From Pseudomonadota bacterium (GTDB taxonomy: Bacteria; Pseudomonadota; Alphaproteobacteria; Rhizobiales; Devosiaceae): 5,417 nt of DNA. Below are positions 1 to 5,417 of the stretch, one piece after another (positions within the stretch are counted from its first letter, which is position 1; each line of letters starts with the position of its first letter). Made by a program: the position numbers and the translations under genes. The notes beneath the pieces were generated by a model that did not search any database, was not told the DNA's origin, and worked only from the letters and a program-made list of their open reading frames with translations. Where the stretch lies: assembly GCA_023436745.1 (NCBI GenBank), contig JAEZHZ010000090.1, positions 1-5,417 on the forward strand. The letters run 5' to 3'.

Positions 1-530
1 ACGATGAAGCCCCCTACCCGCTCCGGCTGTGCATCGATGGCGACCATGTCCCCCACGTTGAAACCGGCGATGACAAGGTCGTCGCGCGAATGCAGCTCGG
101 CGTCGATGCGGACTTCGAGATTGTCCCAATCCGACGGCTGGCTGTCGACCTCGGTGTTGAAGCGATGGCCGGATGCCTTGAGCGGCAGGATCGTGCCTCG
201 GTGCGTGGCCGCATCGGAGAACACCGTCACCCGGGCACCTTCGGCAAAGCGGGCGGCCCAGGTGCCGGTGTTGCGCAGTGCGAGGCGGCCATTGTCCTTG
301 AGTTCGGTGACCATGGCGCCGAGGGTATCGAGGTGTGCGGCCACGGCCCGCCGTGGGTTGCCTTCACCCAGCGTGACATAGAGCACGCCGCGACGCGTGT
401 AGCGCGGCTCGAGCCCCAGTTCCCGCAGCCAGCCATCCACCAGCCGCACCGCCCGGTCAGTCATCCCCACGGGACTGGGGGTGAGCAGCAGGTCCATCAG
501 GCGCTGGTGCAGGTAGTCGGTATCGATCAT
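1..530 (-). CDS. M42-family metallopeptidase, N-terminal part (runs off the left edge)
   Basis: The frame opens with ATG at 530 and stays open for 176 codons to the window edge, so the C-terminal half is missing. M42 enzymes are cytoplasmic metal-dependent aminopeptidases or related amidohydrolases. Visible features are an N-terminal helix followed by TPSPVGMTD (about residues 17-25), as in M28/M42 starts; the first metal-site motif AHLDTLG (residues 65-71), where His66 would be a metal ligand and Asp68 the assisting acid; and the inserted beta domain including GTWAARFAEGARV (about 89-101), LPLKASGHRFN (about 115-125) and NVGDMVAID (about 158-166). From memory these segments match the M42 subgroup found in NAGGN osmoprotectant clusters (TIGR03106) better than general glutamyl aminopeptidases; the classic motif is HxDExG, here HLDTLG. 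The start overlaps the regulator stop as ATGA, and GGAAG at 536-540 lies 5 nt upstream. The remaining metal ligands and the catalytic Glu lie outside the window, so activity cannot be judged. Family call is strong, subgroup moderate. Confidence 0.85.
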   Translation of the reverse strand, partial: MIDTDYLHQRLMDLLLTPSPVGMTDRAVRLVDGWLRELGLEPRYTRRGVLYVTLGEGNPRRAVAAHLDTLGAMVTELKDNGRLALRNTGTWAARFAEGARVTVFSDAATHRGTILPLKASGHRFNTEVDSQPSDWDNLEVRIDAELHSRDDLVIAGFNVGDMVAIDAQPERVGGFI

Positions 531-1336
531 GCGGTCTTCCGGCGCCTGCTGCGCGTCGGCTCCTCGGTATCCACGAGGAACCGGTCTATGAGCTTTGCCT
601 GCAGCCCCAGCATGTGCTGCTCGGCTTCGGCCATGTGTTCGGCGAGGATTGCCCGTGCCGCGTCGGCATCTCGCCGGCGCATTGCAGCGATCAGGTCCCG
701 CTGGTGCCGGATACCGCTCTGTCTCTGCACCGGCTCGGGCTGGACATAGATGTCCTGGGCGATGGCCAGATCCTTCAGCAGCCGCTGCAGAAACCGGCAG
801 GTGAAGGCCAGGATCGGGTTGTCCGAGTACTCAGCCACCACGCCATGGAAGTCGAGCTCTGCCATGCGCTGGTTCCAGCGTTCCTGCGCGTCGGCAGGCT
901 CATGGTCGTAGATGGCGATTATGGCCTCGAGGCGGGCCAGCCCGGCATCATCGATATGCGCGGTGGCGCTGGCGGCAACGAGAGGCTCCAGTGCCTTGCG
1001 CATCTCGTAGATGTTGGCGATGGACAGGTTCTTGGCGAACAGGAAGTTGGACAACAGGCTCATCGCCCGCCCTTCCGACATCCGCTCGATGAAAGCGCCA
1101 CCGCCGGGGCCGGTGCGCACACTGATCAACCCCTGGACCTCGAGGGCCTTCAGCGCCTCGCGCACCGTACCCTTGCTGGCGGCGAACTGTGCCATCAGTT
1201 CGCGCTCCTGCGGCAGCCGGTCACCGGGACCGAGGCCGTGATCGACGATCATGCGTTTGAGGGCGTCGACAATCTCGTCGGTCCGCTTGCGGCGGGGCCG
1301 GCCGGTGGGCGCCGCGGATGTTGGGGCACTGGTCAT
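527..1336 (-). CDS. GntR-family transcriptional regulator, FadR/FCD subfamily
   Basis: This is a 269-residue cytoplasmic DNA-binding protein of normal length for the FCD subgroup. A basic N-terminus (TGRPRRKR, 11-18) leads into the winged helix-turn-helix at about 19-85, with the GntR signature LGPGDRLPQERELMAQF (35-51), the recognition region SKGTVREALKALEVQGLI (54-71) and the wing VRTGPGGGAFI (73-83). The all-helical FCD effector domain covers about 107-243: YEMRKALEPLVA (110-121), ELDFHGVVAEYSDNP (160-174) and the last helices with HQRDLIAAMRRRDADAARAILAEHM (211-235). His164, His211 and His234 fit the metal-binding triad of FCD domains; the usual Asp four residues before the first His is Glu160 here. 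FCD members typically bind organic acids, sugar acids or amino-acid derivatives. The gene follows the ATPase gene after 4 nt with only a weak GGA-containing ribosome site, and overlaps the peptidase start by 4 nt. It has no promoter space of its own, so it is probably made from the operon transcript and autoregulates it. Confidence 0.93.
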   Translation of the reverse strand: MTSAPTSAAPTGRPRRKRTDEIVDALKRMIVDHGLGPGDRLPQERELMAQFAASKGTVREALKALEVQGLISVRTGPGGGAFIERMSEGRAMSLLSNFLFAKNLSIANIYEMRKALEPLVAASATAHIDDAGLARLEAIIAIYDHEPADAQERWNQRMAELDFHGVVAEYSDNPILAFTCRFLQRLLKDLAIAQDIYVQPEPVQRQSGIRHQRDLIAAMRRRDADAARAILAEHMAEAEQHMLGLQAKLIDRFLVDTEEPTRSRRRKTA

Positions 1337-1340
1337 GGGA

Positions 1341-2141
1341 CTATCCGGAGGTCGCGAGGCGCGGCGCGGCCGCGATCAGGTCGCGTGTATAGGCGTGCCG
1401 GGGGCTTGCGAAAAGCTGCTCTGCCGCCCCCTCCTCCACCACTTCGCCCAGATACATCACTGCAACGCGGTCCGAGATGGCTTCCACCACCGCGAGATCG
1501 TGACTGATGAACAGGTAGGAGAGCCCGAGATGCCGCTTCAGGTCGTCGAGCAGCAGCAGCACCTGCGCCTGCACGGAGACATCGAGGGCGCTCACCGGTT
1601 CATCGAGCACGAGGATGCTGGCTTCCGCTGCAAGGCTGCGGGCGATGGCGATCCGTTGCGCCTGCCCGCCGGAGAACTCGTGCGGGAAGCGTTCCAGCGT
1701 GCCGGCCGGCATCTGAACAGCATCGAGCAGTTCGCGCTTGCGGGCGTGCCGGCGCTCGCGGTCATATCCCCTGAGCTGCCTCAGGGGGACGTCGAGGATT
1801 TCGCTGATGGTCTTGCGCGGGTTGAGCGATGAGACCGGGTCCTGAAACACATACTGGATGGTGCGCCCGAAGGCCCGGTTGCCGGATCGGGCGAGGTCTG
1901 CCCAATCCTGCCCGTCGATGGTGATGGAGCCCTCGGTGGGCCGCTCGAGCCCCACCAGCATGCGGGCCAGCGTCGACTTGCCGGAGCCGCTTTCCCCCAC
2001 GATGCCCAGGGTTTCCCCGCGCTCCAGGTTCAGCGTGACGCCCCGCACGGCATGAACCACCGCCGCCTCGCGGCCGAACAGGCTGCGCCCGCCGCCGAAG
2101 CGTTTCACCAACCCGCGCATCGTGATCGCTGCGTTGCTCAC
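1341..2141 (-). CDS. DppF/OppF-type ABC transporter ATP-binding protein
   Basis: This is a 266-residue cytoplasmic ATPase, the second nucleotide-binding subunit of a peptide/nickel-type importer. All motifs are present in order: Walker A GESGSGKST (49-57), Q-loop Gln100 in YVFQDPVSSLNPRKTI (97-112), signature FSGGQAQRIAIARSL (156-170), Walker B ILVLDEP (176-182), D-loop SALD (184-187) and switch His214 in FISHDL. The SSLNP segment after the Q-loop is typical of the Dpp/Opp ATPase family. GTG at 2141 is preferred as start because it overlaps the preceding stop as GTGA, has GGAGG at 2149-2153 (7 nt upstream), and keeps the whole first beta strand (AITMRGLVKRF). The next in-frame ATG at 2120 would remove seven residues. 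A longer frame reaching back to 2318 is an artefact overlapping the fusion gene. The protein ends soon after HAYTRDLIAAAPRL, so it lacks the longer C-terminal extension seen in many OppF/DppF proteins and is closer in length to NikE. Substrate cannot be read from the ATPase. Confidence 0.95.
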   Translation of the reverse strand: MSNAAITMRGLVKRFGGGRSLFGREAAVVHAVRGVTLNLERGETLGIVGESGSGKSTLARMLVGLERPTEGSITIDGQDWADLARSGNRAFGRTIQYVFQDPVSSLNPRKTISEILDVPLRQLRGYDRERRHARKRELLDAVQMPAGTLERFPHEFSGGQAQRIAIARSLAAEASILVLDEPVSALDVSVQAQVLLLLDDLKRHLGLSYLFISHDLAVVEAISDRVAVMYLGEVVEEGAAEQLFASPRHAYTRDLIAAAPRLATSG

Positions 2142-3919
2142 GGGCGGCCCTCCGCCATCACCGGCCGCACCCTGTCGAGGAAAGCGCGGCCCTCTCCGAG
2201 TTCGGGAACGCAGGCGATCAGCCGGCGCGTATAGTCGTGCTGCGGGTTGTGCAGGACCTCGGTCGTGGGTCCCTGCTCCACGATCTGGCCGTTCTTCATG
2301 ACGGCGACGCGGTCGCACACGTCGGCGACCACGCCGAAGTCGTGGGTGATGAGCAGCAGCGCCAGGCCGCGGTCACGCCGCAGCCCCTGCAGCAGGTCGA
2401 GGATGCGCTTCTGCACCGTGACGTCGAGCGCAGTCGTCGGCTCGTCGGCAACGATGATGTCTGGATCGTTCGCGAGTGCCATGGCGATGCCGATGCGCTG
2501 GCGCTGGCCGCCTGACAGCTCGTGCGGAAAGGCGCGCGCGCGGCTCGCCGCCTCCCGGATGCCGACCTGTTCCATGAGTTCCACCGCCCGCGCTGCCGCC
2601 GACGACCGGCCCATGGGCCGGTGCGCGAGAATGGCCTCGGCGATCTGCTCCCCGACGCGATAGAGCGGATGAAGCGTGGTGAGCGGATCCTGGAACACGT
2701 AGGACACGCGCACCCCGCGCAGGGCGATGATCTCGTTCTCGCGCATGGCAAGTACGTCGCGGCCGTCCACATAGACCGCGCCGCTCGTGATGATGCCGGG
2801 TGGCGAGGCGACGAGGCCCATCAGTGACAGGGCAGTTACCGATTTTCCGGAGCCGCTTTCCCCGATGATGCCGAGGCATTCGCCGCGGCCGAGGGAGAAG
2901 CCGACCCCGCGCACCGCCGGCACGATGCGGCCCGAATCGCCGAAGCCCACCGACAGATCCTCGACCGCCAGTGCCGGGAGGTTGTCGCGCTGCGCTGGCG
3001 GCGGGTCCTGGCGCTGGATGCGGGTAGCCGGCATTGGCCGCGCCAGGGCGCCGGAACGCAGGCGCTGATCGAGCACGTCGCGGATGCCGTCGCCCAGCAG
3101 GTTGATGCTCATCACCAGGATGAAGATCATCACGCCGGGAATGATGGAGGCGTGCGGAGCGGTGAAGATCTGCGCCCGCGCCTGCCCCAGCATCGAGCCG
3201 AGATCGGACGTCGGCGGCTGGGCGCCGAGGCCGAGGAACGAGAGGCCTGCCGTCTCGAGGATCATCCAGCCGACCGTGGTCGACATGGTGATGACGATCA
3301 CCGGCAGCACGTTGGGCAGCACTTCGGTGAACAGAATGGCGACATCGCCCTTGCCGGAAAGGCGCGCCGCATCGACGAACTCCCGGTTGCGCACCGATAC
3401 GGTCACGCCACGGATGTTTCGGGCGAAGAAGGGAATGTTGACGATGGCGATGGCGTAGAGCGCGTTGAGCAGTCCCGGACCGAGCGCCGCGACGATGGCA
3501 ATCGCAAGCAGGATGTAGGGAAAAGCCATCAGCATGTCGACAAAGCGCATCAGCAGCGTGTCGGCGGCGCCGCGCGCATAGCCAGCCACGAGCCCGATGA
3601 TCGAACCGATCACCGCTGAGATCGCCGTGGCGCTGATGCCGACGAGCAGCGACACCTGTGTGCCCCAGATCAGGCGCGAGAGAATGTCGCGTCCGAGGTG
3701 ATCGGTACCGAGCAGATGCCCGGGACTGAGAGGCGGCAGCAGTCGATTGGGCTGATCCGTGATGTCGGGATCGGGCAGCGGCAAGACTGGCGCGAGAACC
3801 GCGACGAGCACCACGAAACCCAGGATGAACAGGCCCGCGGCGGCAAGCCGGTTAGCCATCAGCAACTGCCAGTTGCTGCGGCGGCGCGGCGGAGGAGCGG
3901 CGAGAGCGGCGTCGGTCAT
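2138..3919 (-). CDS. Fused DppC-type permease / DppD-type ATPase of a peptide/nickel-family ABC transporter
   Basis: One uninterrupted frame of 593 residues carries two subunits that are normally separate. Residues 1-290 form a DppC-type inner-membrane permease: first membrane helix at about 25-47, the hallmark HLLGTDHLGRDILSRLIWG (68-86), further helices at about 90-115, 125-148, 150-165, 200-222 and 258-278, the coupling (EAA-type) loop in REFVDAARLSGKGDVAILFTEVLPN (179-203), and the usual ending GDGIRDVLDQRLR (276-288). A Pro/Arg/Gln-rich linker at about 290-315 follows. Residues 316-593 are the ATPase: Walker A GESGSGKSV (353-361), Q-loop Gln410, signature LSGGQRQRIGIAMAL (468-482), Walker B IIVADEP (488-494) and switch His526. 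ATG at 3919 is chosen because it overlaps the upstream stop as ATGA and has GAGG at 3928-3931; the open frame upstream to 4072 is antisense-like Arg/Gly-rich shadow. Such permease/ATPase fusions are a known variant. The ATPase ends at VPELGEGRAF... without the Cys-rich tail of longer DppD/OppD proteins. Confidence 0.95.
   Translation of the reverse strand: MTDAALAAPPPRRRSNWQLLMANRLAAAGLFILGFVVLVAVLAPVLPLPDPDITDQPNRLLPPLSPGHLLGTDHLGRDILSRLIWGTQVSLLVGISATAISAVIGSIIGLVAGYARGAADTLLMRFVDMLMAFPYILLAIAIVAALGPGLLNALYAIAIVNIPFFARNIRGVTVSVRNREFVDAARLSGKGDVAILFTEVLPNVLPVIVITMSTTVGWMILETAGLSFLGLGAQPPTSDLGSMLGQARAQIFTAPHASIIPGVMIFILVMSINLLGDGIRDVLDQRLRSGALARPMPATRIQRQDPPPAQRDNLPALAVEDLSVGFGDSGRIVPAVRGVGFSLGRGECLGIIGESGSGKSVTALSLMGLVASPPGIITSGAVYVDGRDVLAMRENEIIALRGVRVSYVFQDPLTTLHPLYRVGEQIAEAILAHRPMGRSSAAARAVELMEQVGIREAASRARAFPHELSGGQRQRIGIAMALANDPDIIVADEPTTALDVTVQKRILDLLQGLRRDRGLALLLITHDFGVVADVCDRVAVMKNGQIVEQGPTTEVLHNPQHDYTRRLIACVPELGEGRAFLDRVRPVMAEGRP
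2149..2153 (-). promoter_or_regulatory. Ribosome binding site that fixes the GTG start of the second ATPase
   Basis: GGAGG on the minus strand, inside the last codons of the fusion gene, lies 7 nt before the GTG at 2141. The alternative ATG at 2120 has no comparable site at a suitable distance, so this motif favours the GTG that overlaps the fusion-gene stop. Confidence 0.7.
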
Positions 3920-4863
3920 CCCTTCAGCCTCGGATCGAGCATGGCCTGGGCGACATCCGCCAGGAGGTTGACGAGGACGTAGACAGTGGCCGCAACGAGC
4001 ACGCCGCCCTGCACGAGCAACAGGTCGCGGGTGGACACCGCCTTCACGAGCATCTGACCGAGGCCGGGCCACTGGAACACTGTCTCGATGTAGACGGCGC
4101 CGCCAAGAACGAAGCCGGCCTGAATGCCGAGCACCGGGATTACCGAGACCAGGGCTGCCCTGAAGGCATGCCGCCAGATCACCGCGCCCTCCTTGAGGCC
4201 CTTGGCACGGGCGGTGCGAACATAGTCCTGCCGCAGCACTTCAAGCATTGCCGCCCGGGTGAGCCGCGCGACTACGCCGGTTGCGACGATGGCGAGCGTG
4301 GTGGCCGGCAGGATCAGGTGCCGCAGCAGGTCGGGCAGGTCGCCGCCGCCATAGACGGCATACATTCCAGAGGCGGGCAGCAGCCGCCATTGCACGGCGA
4401 ACAACAGGATGAAGATCAACCCAAGCCAGAACGCCGGCATGGAGATGCCGATCAGCACGAAGAAGGTCACGATCCGGTCGGTCCACCCGTACTGGCGGAC
4501 GGCCGAGGCAACGCCCGCCAGGATGCCCAGGACCGAGCAGATGACCAGAGCAGCACCGGCAAGAATCAGCGTTGCGCCGAACCGCTCCAGCACTTCATCG
4601 AGCACCGGGCGATTGAGGATGTAGGAGCGTCCAAAGTCGCCCTGCAAGAGATTGCCGATCCAGATGAAGTACTGCTCGGGCCAGGAGCGATCGAGCCCGA
4701 GCGCGCGGTTGATGCGGGCAACATTGTCGGGGGTGGCATAGGAGCCGAGCAGCGCCTGTGCCGGGTCGCCCGGAATGAGCTTCATCACCAGGAACACGAT
4801 GACCGACAACCCCAGGATAACCGGGATCGCAGCCAGCAGGCGCTTGCCGATATAGGAGCCCAT
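3916..4863 (-). CDS. DppB-type ABC transporter permease
   Basis: This 315-residue inner-membrane protein is the first transmembrane subunit of the peptide/nickel-type importer and is of normal family length. The N-terminal helix (about 8-29) runs into LIPGDPAQ (29-36), the family hallmark where the chain enters the periplasm, followed by ALGLDRSWPEQYFIWIGNLLQGDFGRS (54-80), also characteristic. Further membrane helices lie at about 98-120, 131-157, 181-200, 236-258 and 284-306. The cytoplasmic coupling loop is RQDYVRTARAKGLKEGAVIWRHAFRAAL (211-238), which contacts an ATPase, and VFQWPGLGQMLVKAV (262-276) is the conserved DppB/GsiC segment before the last helix. It ends in LDPRLKG, typical for the family. 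The start is well supported: GGAGG lies 5 nt upstream. The stop overlaps the start of the next gene (ATGA), so its translation is probably coupled to the fusion protein that supplies the partner permease. The sequence does not identify the substrate. Confidence 0.96.
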   Translation of the reverse strand: MGSYIGKRLLAAIPVILGLSVIVFLVMKLIPGDPAQALLGSYATPDNVARINRALGLDRSWPEQYFIWIGNLLQGDFGRSYILNRPVLDEVLERFGATLILAGAALVICSVLGILAGVASAVRQYGWTDRIVTFFVLIGISMPAFWLGLIFILLFAVQWRLLPASGMYAVYGGGDLPDLLRHLILPATTLAIVATGVVARLTRAAMLEVLRQDYVRTARAKGLKEGAVIWRHAFRAALVSVIPVLGIQAGFVLGGAVYIETVFQWPGLGQMLVKAVSTRDLLLVQGGVLVAATVYVLVNLLADVAQAMLDPRLKG

Positions 4864-4868
4864 CGCCG

Positions 4869-4873
4869 CCTCC
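4869..4873 (-). promoter_or_regulatory. Ribosome binding site of the DppB-type permease gene
   Basis: GGAGG on the minus strand lies 5 nt before the ATG at 4863 and is a near-perfect Shine-Dalgarno core. It allows the permease to initiate independently after the hairpin and fixes the start codon. Confidence 0.8.
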
Positions 4874-4884
4874 GAACGGGAGAG

Positions 4885-4908
4885 TGGGGCCGGCCGCCGC
4901 CGGCCCCA
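4885..4908 (-). promoter_or_regulatory. GC-rich hairpin between binding-protein and permease genes
   Basis: The arms TGGGGCCGGC (4885-4894) and GCCGGCCCCA (4899-4908) are perfectly complementary, giving a 10-bp stem, nine pairs of it G-C, around a 4-nt loop. It begins 7 nt after the binding-protein stop. On the transcribed strand no T-run follows (the sequence continues CTCTCCCG), so it is not a standard intrinsic terminator. By analogy with other binding-protein-dependent transport operons, it probably blocks 3' exonuclease decay or partly attenuates transcription, so that the receptor is made in excess over the membrane parts. The structure is seen directly; its role is inferred. Confidence 0.7.
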
Positions 4909-4915
4909 ATGGTGC

Positions 4916-5417
4916 CTACTGCTTGGTGACGTCGCGGAGCACCAGGCTGAAGTCTGGCTGCAGCTCGAACTGGTCGACCGCAGAGGTCACCACCGCATTC
5001 TGCTTCCAATTGGCAACGAACAGCCAGGGGGCGTCCTCGTGCACGAGGGCCTGGACCTGCCTGTAGAGCTCCCCGCGCTCTTCAGGGTCCGTCGAGACCC
5101 GTGCCTGATCGAGCAGCGCATCGACCTCGGGGTTCGAGTAGTAGCTGGAGTTGAACCCGCCCTGGTCGGGGAAGGCCGCAGTCCGCAGCGTGAGGAAGGG
5201 AAGCGTGTCAGGGTCGGTGGTCATCCAGGCCATCTCGGCCATGTCCGCCTTGCCCTCGAGACCCGGGTTCACCTCCGACAGGAATGTGTGCCACTCGTAG
5301 GTCTTGATCTCGACATCGAGCCCCACCGCAGCAAGATCGGCCTGGATGGCGGTGCCCATGGGCACAGGATCGAGCATGCCCGAGCCACCTTCGGTCACGA
5401 GGAAGGTGAGGCTCGCC
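4916..5417 (-). CDS. ABC transporter substrate-binding protein, family 5 (peptide/nickel type), C-terminal part
   Basis: The frame is open from the right window edge to TAG at 4918-4916 and gives 166 C-terminal residues; the signal peptide and N-terminal two-thirds lie outside. A GTG at 5398 is in frame but is an internal Val, not a start, since coding continues upstream (ASLTFLVTEGG). The segment is the end of an SBP_bac_5 protein, the periplasmic receptor for peptides, nickel chelates or similar solutes. Typical elements, numbered from the first visible residue, are the beta-alpha unit AIQADLAAVGLDVEIKTYEW (about 23-42), MAWMTTDPDTLPFL (about 61-74), SSYYSNPEVDALLDQAR (about 91-107), DPEERGELYRQVQALVHEDAPWLFVAN (about 111-137) and a closing strand ending in VTKQ. 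It is the first visible gene of the operon, as usual for such importers, and is separated from the permease gene by a 52-nt gap with a hairpin. Family assignment is firm; the ligand cannot be predicted from this part. Confidence 0.93.
   Translation of the reverse strand, partial: ASLTFLVTEGGSGMLDPVPMGTAIQADLAAVGLDVEIKTYEWHTFLSEVNPGLEGKADMAEMAWMTTDPDTLPFLTLRTAAFPDQGGFNSSYYSNPEVDALLDQARVSTDPEERGELYRQVQALVHEDAPWLFVANWKQNAVVTSAVDQFELQPDFSLVLRDVTKQ

Noticed and set aside
614..1507. Long plus-strand open frame of 297 codons opposite the regulator and ATPase genes.
   Set aside because: It lies antisense to two well-supported genes, shows no recognisable domain, and is expected from G/C-rich third positions in the opposite strand.
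1768..1787. Inverted repeat CCCCTGAG / CTCAGGGG with a 4-nt loop inside the second ATPase gene.
   Set aside because: The 8-bp stem lies in mid-coding sequence, has no T-run, and is explained by the VPLRQLRG codons; likely chance in GC-rich DNA.
2142..2318. Possible 59-residue N-terminal extension of the second ATPase.
   Set aside because: It overlaps the end of the fusion gene in another frame, is Arg/Gly-rich and matches nothing in ATPase N-termini; the GTG at 2141 has a strong ribosome site.
1981..2863. Identical 17-base stretch at 1981-1997 and 2847-2863, considered as a repeat.
   Set aside because: Both copies encode the Walker A GESGSG segment of the two paralogous ATPases; shared motif and codon choice explain it.
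3920..4072. Possible 51-residue N-terminal extension of the fusion protein.
   Set aside because: The extension is Arg/Gly-rich shadow sequence lying within the permease gene in another frame; the ATG at 3919 has the ATGA overlap, a GAGG site and a normal DppC N-terminus.
4886..4908. Hairpin considered as a rho-independent terminator.
   Set aside because: No T-run follows the stem on the transcribed strand, nor on the other strand, and the operon genes continue immediately with a strong ribosome site.
4168..4929. Plus-strand open frame of 253 codons opposite the DppB-type permease.
   Set aside because: Its product is a low-complexity Gln/Asp/Arg/His-rich shadow of membrane-protein codons, with no domain and with a real gene on the other strand.

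Overview
The window reads as one tightly packed, GC-rich transport operon on the minus strand. It runs from the right edge to the left edge without a break: substrate-binding protein (C-terminal part only), DppB-type permease, a DppC permease fused to a DppD-type ATPase, a DppF-type ATPase, a GntR/FCD-family regulator, and an M42-family metallopeptidase (N-terminal part only). High G+C, G/C-ending codons and the single-chain permease/ATPase fusion suggest a proteobacterium, most plausibly an alphaproteobacterium. That assignment is inferred from style and gene type; no rRNA or other marker is present.

Layout in transcription order: 5417-4916 holds the end of the peptide-binding protein. 4915-4864 is the only real intergenic gap (52 nt) and contains a perfect 10-bp GC-rich hairpin followed by a strong ribosome binding site. 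4863-3916 is the first permease. 3919-2138 is the permease/ATPase fusion, 2141-1341 the second ATPase, 1336-527 the regulator, and 530-1 the start of the peptidase. Three junctions are 4-nt start/stop overlaps (ATGA, GTGA, ATGA) and one is a 4-nt gap. This points to a single transcript with translational coupling, whose promoter and operator must lie upstream of the binding protein, beyond the right edge.

How the genes fit together: the periplasmic binding protein would capture a peptide or related solute. The two permease domains would form the membrane channel, and the two ATPase domains, one tethered to its permease, would power import. The M42 enzyme would hydrolyse the imported compound in the cytoplasm, and the FCD regulator would sense a small metabolite of the same pathway. 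The visible half of the peptidase resembles the M42 subgroup linked to the osmoprotectant NAGGN (N-acetylglutaminylglutamine amide). This raises the possibility that the operon handles an unusual capped dipeptide rather than general peptides; that is inference.

No RNA genes, mobile elements, CRISPR arrays or stretches longer than 300 bases without a gene were found. The plus strand shows only shadow reading frames.
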